DNA from: Thermogladius sp023256015
GTDB lineage: Archaea; Thermoproteota; Thermoprotei_A; Sulfolobales; Desulfurococcaceae
Assembly (NCBI RefSeq): GCF_051131135.1
Contig: NZ_CP151274.1
Span: 1 to 64,000 of the forward strand
Direction of reading: 5' to 3'
Length of the DNA stretch: 64,000 nucleotides
A model generated the notes under the pieces. That model had not been told where the DNA came from and did not search any database. It saw nothing but the letters and a program-made list of their open reading frames with translations. Position 1 is the first letter of the stretch. Each line of letters begins with the position of its first letter. Both the position numbers and the translations under genes were made by a program. Shown piece by piece: positions 58,847 through 64,000 of this stretch.

Positions 58847-59836
58847 GCGTTGAGTCAGGTACTTTATGTCGCTCACCAGCTCTACTATGTCTAAGAGGTA
58901 GCCCCTGACCCTGTAGAGGTTATCGTAGATGAAGAAGTAGTTAGGGTTAGACGCGATCATGCGCCGGTTGGTCTCCTCCGCCTTCTTCACGTTCTCGTAC
59001 TCTACATTCAGTAGGCTGGAGAAGTCCCTCCCGCTCTTGGAGGCGTAGAGGTTCATAACTTTGTCGCAGAAGTCTGCGAGCGTGTTGATGTGGTTCAGCG
59101 TCGCCTCTCTCACCCTCTCGTCTAGCCTACCGTCGAGGTCGCTCAGGTCTCTCGCGAGGAATGCTACGTGGTCTACAGTCCTCTCGAGGTTCCTGAGGAT
59201 GTTGTAGTACACGTTCACCTCCGCAAAAGACTTAAACCCGACGTCCTTCGGCAGGATCTCGCCCATGAACACCTTGTTGAACACCCTCAGCCCGTAGAGG
59301 GTCAGCTTATCCACCAAGCTGTCTCTCTCGGCGATCTCCAGGTATACGTCTCTCCCCGCTTCTTTGGCGAGGGCGTTGGAGAGGTCTTGAAGCATCATCC
59401 TCAGTATCCTGAATACTCTCAGGATGATCTCGTCGACGCCTATGCTGAAGTCGCCTGCCACGTTCTTGACCACGTACTCGAACTGGCTCGTCTCGACGAT
59501 CTCCAGCCCGATCGTCTTGTTGATGAGCTCTCTCACCACACTCCTTGCGTAGTCGGCTGAGCACCTGCCGCAGTTGATCTTTACCTCGTCGTAGCCCGCG
59601 AGATAGGCTGATACCAGTTGTATCATGTCGTAGGCGCGGAGGCCGCTCAAGTAGAAGGTGTAGGACTTCTCGAAGCTCCTCCTAGACTGCACTGGGCTGA
59701 CCTTCAAGCTCAAGTCTGGCAGTATCTCTATGACGACCTCGTCGTGCTGTTTGAGGTTGTGTAGCCTAGCCCAGTCCTTCGGTAGCGATACCATGTATGT
59801 AGAGCCGCTCATCACTTGAATTCTTCTCTTGAACAA
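58826..59836 (-). CDS. AbrB-PhoU fusion, candidate phosphate regulator
   Basis: 336 residues. N-terminal SpoVT/AbrB DNA-binding fold (RRIQVMSGSTYMVSLPKDWA, then DEVVIEIL; about 3-45), followed by two helical PhoU-like domains (about 115-220 and 225-335). PhoU units sense or relay phosphate transporter state; the joined DNA-binding domain makes a one-protein regulator plausible. TTG start. Lies head-to-head with the pst operon, with a 29-residue ORF and repeat motifs between. Confidence 0.82.
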   Translation of the reverse strand: MFKRRIQVMSGSTYMVSLPKDWARLHNLKQHDEVVIEILPDLSLKVSPVQSRRSFEKSYTFYLSGLRAYDMIQLVSAYLAGYDEVKINCGRCSADYARSVVRELINKTIGLEIVETSQFEYVVKNVAGDFSIGVDEIILRVFRILRMMLQDLSNALAKEAGRDVYLEIAERDSLVDKLTLYGLRVFNKVFMGEILPKDVGFKSFAEVNVYYNILRNLERTVDHVAFLARDLSDLDGRLDERVREATLNHINTLADFCDKVMNLYASKSGRDFSSLLNVEYENVKKAEETNRRMIASNPNYFFIYDNLYRVRGYLLDIVELVSDIKYLTQRLQFEES

Positions 59837-59871
59837 CGCCCTCGACTAAGTATCCCAGTAGAGGGTTAAAT

Positions 59872-59897
59872 ACTTTAAAGGGTGTTTAAAGGTTAAC
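59872..59897. promoter_or_regulatory. Paired TTTAAAGG motifs upstream of the AbrB-PhoU gene
   Basis: TTTAAAG occurs at 59874 and again at 59885, 11 bp apart, the second continuing as GGTTAAC. They lie just upstream of a TATTTAA box for the AbrB-PhoU gene and resemble the repeats before pstS. Candidate operator. Confidence 0.4.
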
Positions 59898-59938
59898 AAG
59901 GCTAGGCATATTAACAGCAAAGACTATATGCTTGAACC

Positions 59939-60028
59939 ATGAACGTAAAGAGGAAGATCTCGATCACGATTGCTCTACTGTTAGGTCTCGAGGCCCTCTT
60001 GTTCTTACTCATAATTGTATCTAAGTGA
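59939..60028 (+). CDS. 29-residue single-helix membrane peptide
   Basis: ATG to TGA, 29 residues: a basic start MNVKRK, one hydrophobic helix of about 20 residues (ITIALLLGLEALLFLLIIV) and a Ser-Lys end. Positive-inside pattern is good. No clear ribosome binding site; a weak A/T box about 28 bp upstream would make it leaderless. Small size makes chance possible, but a whole helix with this pattern in a regulatory gap is noteworthy. Beyond this and the repeats, the 326-bp gap shows only A/T-rich promoter-like DNA. Confidence 0.4.
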   Translation: MNVKRKISITIALLLGLEALLFLLIIVSK

Positions 60029-60076
60029 CGACGAATAGCCTTCCGCCGCTAAAGTCGTTAGACACTCTATGCCCAA

Positions 60077-60113
60077 ACTTTAAAGTTTATTGTAGACTTT
60101 AAAGGTTATTGTA
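60077..60113. promoter_or_regulatory. Direct repeat upstream of pstS, candidate Pho box
   Basis: ACTTTAAAGTTTATTGTA (60077-60094) and ACTTTAAAGGTTATTGTA (60096-60113) differ at one base of 18 and are offset by 19 bp. They end a few bases before an A-rich box (about 60117-60128) that can drive pstS. Same TTTAAAG core as the pair at 59872-59897. Confidence 0.55.
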
Positions 60114-60162
60114 CTTACATTAAAAAACACGCATCCAATCATATAATCCTGGTGAGGTCAAT

Positions 60163-61317
60163 ATGAACAAAAAAGTATTATTGCCAATTCTTGTAATCGC
60201 GGTTATCGTGTTAGGAGCAGCCTGGTACTACATGGTGGGTAAAACGTATCCAGGGGCACCGTACACGGGCCAGACTTCTCCATCGCCCACGTACTCGTCC
60301 CCGACCCCGACTACTCTCCCTCTCAACGTCGTGCTTAACGGTGCGGGCTCCACGCTTCAGGCACCGCTAGTCCAGTACTGGGCTAGACTCTTCCAGCAGG
60401 AGAATGGTGTCCAGGTGAACTACCAGGGGGTTGGAAGCGGTGCTGGGATCAGCATGTTCTTGGCCGGCACCACCGACTTCGCGGGAAGCGACGTGCCCCT
60501 CCCGCACGACGTCTACAAGAACTATGAAGGTAGAGTCCTACAGCTCCCGATCACAGTCGGGGTGGTCGTCGTGGTCTACAACATCCCGGAGATACCTAGA
60601 GAGGTCCACCTGAACATCACGGGGTGCATACTAGCCGAGGTCCTGAGAGGCAACGTGACGAGGTGGAACGACCCTGCTATCAAGAGCCTCAACCCAGCTG
60701 TCGCCGACAAGCTCCCCGATAAGGACATTATTGTTGTGTACAGGAGCGACAAAAGCGGGACAACCAATATCCTGACCACATACCTCTCGCGGTCCTGCCC
60801 CTCCCTATGGCCCAGCAACCTCGTGGGCTTGTCTATGCCGACCTTCGTAACCGAGTCCAGCAGGGCTATCGGGGCGAAGGGCAGCGACGGCCTCACTCTA
60901 GCAGTGAAAAACAACCCGTACACGTTAGGCTACGTGGAGGTCCAGTACGCCCTGTCCTCCGGAATACAGTACGCCGCGTTACAGAACAGAGAGGGCTTCT
61001 TCGTCCTGCCCACCCCTAATGGCGTATCAGCCGCCGTGGAGAGCATAATCGACAAGCTCCCCTCAACTGTTAGAGCAGACTGGAGCCAGTCCTCCAGCGA
61101 GGTGATATACGCGCCTGGCAACAACTCCTACCCCTTGGTTACCTTCACCTACCAGTTGTTCTGGGCGTCCTACCCCGACAAGAGCAAGCAGGACGCCGTC
61201 AACCTGTGGATACGCTTCATACTCACGAAGGGCCAGGAGAACGCGATCGAAGGGTTCTACTCGCTCCCCCAGAGACTTGTTAGCGAGCTGTTGACCAGCC
61301 TCACACAGGGTGCTTAA
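60163..61317 (+). CDS. pstS: Phosphate-binding protein PstS, N-terminally anchored
   Basis: 384 residues: one N-terminal helix (about 4-24), a Ser/Pro/Thr linker, then the phosphate-binding fold with NGAGSTLQAPL near 58-68, GVGSGAGI near 90-97, TDFAGSDVPL and RSDKSGTT. First gene of the high-affinity phosphate importer. ATG with GGTGAGG 5 bp upstream. Confidence 0.92.
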   Translation: MNKKVLLPILVIAVIVLGAAWYYMVGKTYPGAPYTGQTSPSPTYSSPTPTTLPLNVVLNGAGSTLQAPLVQYWARLFQQENGVQVNYQGVGSGAGISMFLAGTTDFAGSDVPLPHDVYKNYEGRVLQLPITVGVVVVVYNIPEIPREVHLNITGCILAEVLRGNVTRWNDPAIKSLNPAVADKLPDKDIIVVYRSDKSGTTNILTTYLSRSCPSLWPSNLVGLSMPTFVTESSRAIGAKGSDGLTLAVKNNPYTLGYVEVQYALSSGIQYAALQNREGFFVLPTPNGVSAAVESIIDKLPSTVRADWSQSSSEVIYAPGNNSYPLVTFTYQLFWASYPDKSKQDAVNLWIRFILTKGQENAIEGFYSLPQRLVSELLTSLTQGA

Positions 61318-61318
61318 G

Positions 61319-62236
61319 ATGAAGATAAGGGTTTTTTCAGCAGACAAGTTCGTTTACCTGGTGGGTTTGAACCTGGCGATCCTCGTCGTGTTGTTTGCCC
61401 TGGTCGTGTACGTCTTGGCCGTTAAGTCAGCGCCGTCGGTCTTCTCGCTCGGGGCGGGCCTGTTAGGCTCCGTCTGGAACACAGACGAGGGTAAGTTCGG
61501 TCTCCTCGCACCCCTTTTGGGTTCTGTCCTCGTGACTGTCTACTCGATACCCCTAATCATTGTGTTTTCCATACCCTTAGTGGTTTTAGCGGAGGAGTAC
61601 TTGAGGGGTTTAGCCGGCAAACTGGTTAACCTCGTGATCGACCTGTCTGCGGGCCTTCCCACGGTGATCTACGCGTACATAGGCCTAGCTTTCATGTCCA
61701 ACGTACTGAAGGACTGGTTGGAGAGGCCCCTGCACGAGTTGCTCGGCTTTTTGCCTCTATTCGCCTGTAGACCCCTGACGGGCCAGAACCTCATGACCGC
61801 CACGGTGATCCTCTCGATCTCCGCAGTACCCTACATGGCCGCACTGGTCAGGGAGTCTCTTAGAATGATACCGAAGTCCTACGTGGAGGCGTCCTACAGC
61901 ATAGGGCTCTACAAGGAGGAGGTCATACTGATGAAGCTCTCGATGGTAAGGCCGGCAATAGTCTCAGCCCTACTACTATCGTCCAGCAGGATCCTGACCG
62001 AGACCACTATAGTGTCACTAGTCGCGGGCAACCAGTACGTGATAACCCCCTGCGCCCTCTCGCCGGTGTCGACCATTCCCTCTCTCATAGTGAACAACTT
62101 CGGCTACTCCGTCATGTACCCCCTTCTCGACAGCGTGTTGTTCGCCTCGTCCCTGATACTCTTCGTTCTATCCCTGTCGCTGAACGCGGCTGGTCTCTAC
62201 CTCAACAAAAGGTTCAGGGTGGTGGTAGGTGAGTAG
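61319..62236 (+). CDS. pstC: Phosphate ABC permease PstC
   Basis: 305 residues, six helices. LSAGLPTVIYAYIGLA and VRESLRMIPKSYVEASYSIG (EAA-type loop) are typical. ATG chosen: GGGTG lies 6 bp upstream within the end of pstS, and the earlier GTG is part of that site. Overlaps pstA by 8 bp. Confidence 0.9.
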   Translation: MKIRVFSADKFVYLVGLNLAILVVLFALVVYVLAVKSAPSVFSLGAGLLGSVWNTDEGKFGLLAPLLGSVLVTVYSIPLIIVFSIPLVVLAEEYLRGLAGKLVNLVIDLSAGLPTVIYAYIGLAFMSNVLKDWLERPLHELLGFLPLFACRPLTGQNLMTATVILSISAVPYMAALVRESLRMIPKSYVEASYSIGLYKEEVILMKLSMVRPAIVSALLLSSSRILTETTIVSLVAGNQYVITPCALSPVSTIPSLIVNNFGYSVMYPLLDSVLFASSLILFVLSLSLNAAGLYLNKRFRVVVGE

Positions 62237-63083
62237 ACGGCGGTCTCTCAAGGTCGCCCTCGTCAAGGCCTCCATACTGACCTCCGCGCTCGTGTCCCTG
62301 ACCCTGATACTCGTAGTGCATATCGTGGTGGTTGTGTACGGCCTCCCCCTTGCACTACTGAACGGGCTGAGCCTGCTGTACGCAACCCCACCCCTCCCCA
62401 ACCAAGACGCCCCGGTTGGTGGTGTGGGCCCCAGCCTAGTAGGGACTCTCGTGTCGTCGGGTATCGCCGTCGCCTTGGCGACCCCCGTGGCCCTCATCGC
62501 CGCGTTCACTATGGTCGAGTACAAGGGGAGATGGTTCGTCGACTTCCTGAGAGTGGTCTTCACGAGCCTGTACGGGCTACCGACGATCACGATTTCTGTC
62601 ATAGTGTACAGCCTACTGGTCATACCCATGAGGGCGCAGAGCCTCTTGGCCGGCTCCCTATCGCTGGCTCTAGTGGCGCTACCGGTAGAGATATCGTACC
62701 TAGAGGGCGTCTTTTCGAGCATCCCCGAGACATACCGCGAAGCCGGCTACGCGATCGGGCTCACGAGGTGGTTGGTATTGAAGAGAGTACTGATAGGGAT
62801 CGGAAAGTCGGGGGTGGCATCAACTGTGGCACTGACCCTGGCGAGGGTGATGGGGGAGACGGCGCCGCTCCTCTTCACGATCGGCAACGCCATCAACACC
62901 TACCCCTCTTCGCTCTACAGCCTACTCCAGCCTTCGTCCACTATCACGACGCTCATTTTCACCCTCTCGAGCTCTCCATTCCCCTCACAGTTCCAGTTCG
63001 CGTGGGCCGCTTCACTAGTCCTCTACGTCGTATACGCTGCTCTATTCGCGTTGTCTCGGATGGTGAGGGGTGTGGAGCTGTGA
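62229..63083 (+). CDS. pstA: Phosphate ABC permease PstA
   Basis: 284 residues, six helices. LYGLPTITISVIVYSL and FSSIPETYREAGYAIGLTR match the PstA pattern, with MGETAPLLFTIGNA near the end. GTG start with GGGTGG upstream, coupled to pstC. Its stop overlaps the pstB start by 4 bp. Confidence 0.9.
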   Translation: MSRRRSLKVALVKASILTSALVSLTLILVVHIVVVVYGLPLALLNGLSLLYATPPLPNQDAPVGGVGPSLVGTLVSSGIAVALATPVALIAAFTMVEYKGRWFVDFLRVVFTSLYGLPTITISVIVYSLLVIPMRAQSLLAGSLSLALVALPVEISYLEGVFSSIPETYREAGYAIGLTRWLVLKRVLIGIGKSGVASTVALTLARVMGETAPLLFTIGNAINTYPSSLYSLLQPSSTITTLIFTLSSSPFPSQFQFAWAASLVLYVVYAALFALSRMVRGVEL

Positions 63084-63832
63084 GGTGCCATATCCGGGCA
63101 GTAGACTTCCACTTGTGGATAAACGACGTGGAGATCCTCAAAGGAGTCGAGTTCTGCGCGCCCAAGAACTCGATCTCGGTCATAGTCGGACCAAGCGGCT
63201 CGGGTAAATCGACTTTCCTTAAGAGCATAAACAGGATAGTCGAGCTTAATACCAACGTGAGGAGGAGTGGAGACATACTCTTGAACGGTGGGAGCCTCTT
63301 CGACATGGACCCCGTAGACGTGAGGAGGCGAGTAGCCATGGTGTTCCAGGTACCCAACCCGTTCCCCCACCTGACGATCTTCGAGAACGTGGCGCTCCCA
63401 GCCAGGGTCAACGGTGTGGCCAAGGACAAGGGTTCCTTGAAAGAGCTGGTTAAGTGGGCCCTGGAGAAAGCCATGTTGTGGGATGAGGTGAAGGACAAAC
63501 TGGAGAAGCACCCCCACGTGTTGAGCGGGGGCCAGAAGCAGAGGCTGTGTATAGCTAGGGCTCTTGCGATGAAGCCGGAGGTTCTACTTCTAGACGAGCC
63601 AACGGCGAACATCGACGTGATAAACGCGAAGAAGATCGAGGAGACCCTCAGAGAACTGAAGAACGAGATGACGATTGTCATGGTGACGCACAACCCGAAC
63701 CAGGCCCTCAGGATCGGGGACTACGTGAATGTCATGTTCGACGGCAAGGTTATCGAGAGCGGGCCCGTGGGCGATATTGTCTTGAAGACTAGGAACGAGC
63801 TCGCTATAAAGCTCTTGAGCGAGGGGTGGTGA
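63080..63832 (+). CDS. pstB: Phosphate ABC ATPase PstB
   Basis: 250 residues. Walker A GPSGSGKSTF, PstB-specific VAMVFQVPNPFPHLTIFENV, signature LSGGQKQRL, Walker B VLLLDEPTANID and VTHNPNQALR. GTG at 63080 overlaps pstA (GTGA) and has GGGTG upstream; the longer open frame upstream is a shadow of pstA. Confidence 0.92.
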   Translation: MRCHIRAVDFHLWINDVEILKGVEFCAPKNSISVIVGPSGSGKSTFLKSINRIVELNTNVRRSGDILLNGGSLFDMDPVDVRRRVAMVFQVPNPFPHLTIFENVALPARVNGVAKDKGSLKELVKWALEKAMLWDEVKDKLEKHPHVLSGGQKQRLCIARALAMKPEVLLLDEPTANIDVINAKKIEETLRELKNEMTIVMVTHNPNQALRIGDYVNVMFDGKVIESGPVGDIVLKTRNELAIKLLSEGW

Positions 63833-63836
63833 CGCG

Positions 63837-64000
63837 GTGGAGGCCAGTAAGACTGTAACAAAGATCGTCGAATCGATCTCCGAGGAGACCTTTAAGTCCC
63901 TCGACATAATCATGTCTTCCCTCAAGGCCGGGTCGATAACCGACGGCGACTACATAGAGCTGTACCAATCGACTCTGAGACAACAAATGCTGAGACGTGA
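63837..64000 (+). CDS. PhoU-like protein, cut by the window end
   Basis: The first 54 residues of a frame starting GTG 4 bp after pstB, with GGGGTGG upstream. Helical, acidic start (ASKTVTKIVESISEETFKSL) fits a PhoU-like helical bundle and the pstSCAB-phoU gene order. No stop before the edge, so the rest lies outside. Confidence 0.6.
   Translation, partial: MEASKTVTKIVESISEETFKSLDIIMSSLKAGSITDGDYIELYQSTLRQQMLRR

Noticed and set aside
62531..63079. N-terminal extension of the PstB frame
   Set aside because: It overlaps pstA and lacks similarity to PstB; the GTG at 63080 has a ribosome binding site and 4-bp coupling.
1..64000. CRISPR arrays, insertion sequences, tRNA-linked integration
   Set aside because: No spaced palindromic repeats, transposase, integrase or tRNA sequence was seen on either strand.

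Overview
The window looks like chromosomal DNA from a hyperthermophilic crenarchaeon, most like the Desulfurococcales. The lineage is inferred from gene families, not from a database match. Supporting signs are an archaeal Hjc resolvase beside a PIN-ATPase (PINA), archaeal-type LeuRS, a Pyrococcus-like ferredoxin, membrane-anchored binding proteins with Thr-rich stalks, box A (TATA) promoters, T-run terminators and GGTG/GAGG ribosome binding sites. Gene density is high, 4-bp start/stop overlaps are frequent and many genes start with GTG or TTG. I saw no rRNA, tRNA, CRISPR array, insertion sequence or prophage.

Layout: 0-3.4 kb carries an RNA m5C methyltransferase, a DUF72 protein, deoC and a spermidine synthase. 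3.4-11.9 kb holds two ABC exporters that diverge from one promoter region. One is a DrrAB-type pump with its PadR regulator. The other is a MacB-type exporter whose middle gene is a 1175-residue surface protein built of about nine repeats. Two similar palindromes, 63 bp apart, sit one at each promoter. 12-19.7 kb is mixed metabolism and regulation: a DUF2299-like protein, an amidohydrolase, an ACT protein, flavin reductase, MTHFS-like, asparaginase, wHTH and RHH regulators, a structured non-coding segment, a Bud32-like kinase and a phosphoesterase. 19.8-32 kb encodes a surface set: an iron/thiamine-type ABC importer, a DUF4350-like protein and two phosphoesterases, with the Holliday junction pair Hjc and PINA between the last two.

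32-46.7 kb is energy metabolism: a 2,3-cDPG synthetase-like protein, PEP synthase, an eight-gene group 4 [NiFe] hydrogenase operon in complex I gene order with a NuoI-NuoA fusion, a lone biotin carboxylase, an M20 peptidase and a ferredoxin. A probable C/D box sRNA follows at 46.8 kb. 47.8-55 kb holds a BMP-type nucleoside importer, a MarC protein and a dihydroorotase-like enzyme. 55-58.8 kb has leuS and a DPM1-like glycosyltransferase. 58.8 kb to the end is a phosphate module: an AbrB-PhoU fusion, a 29-residue membrane peptide, then pstSCAB and the start of phoU. Paired direct repeats upstream of both phosphate promoters look like an archaeal Pho operator.

Together the genes suggest a fermenter of peptides or nucleosides that passes electrons through ferredoxin to a proton- or sodium-pumping hydrogenase. 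The least expected items are the NuoI-A fusion hydrogenase, the candidate Pho regulatory circuit, the shared PadR-type operator architecture and the two possible new RNAs.
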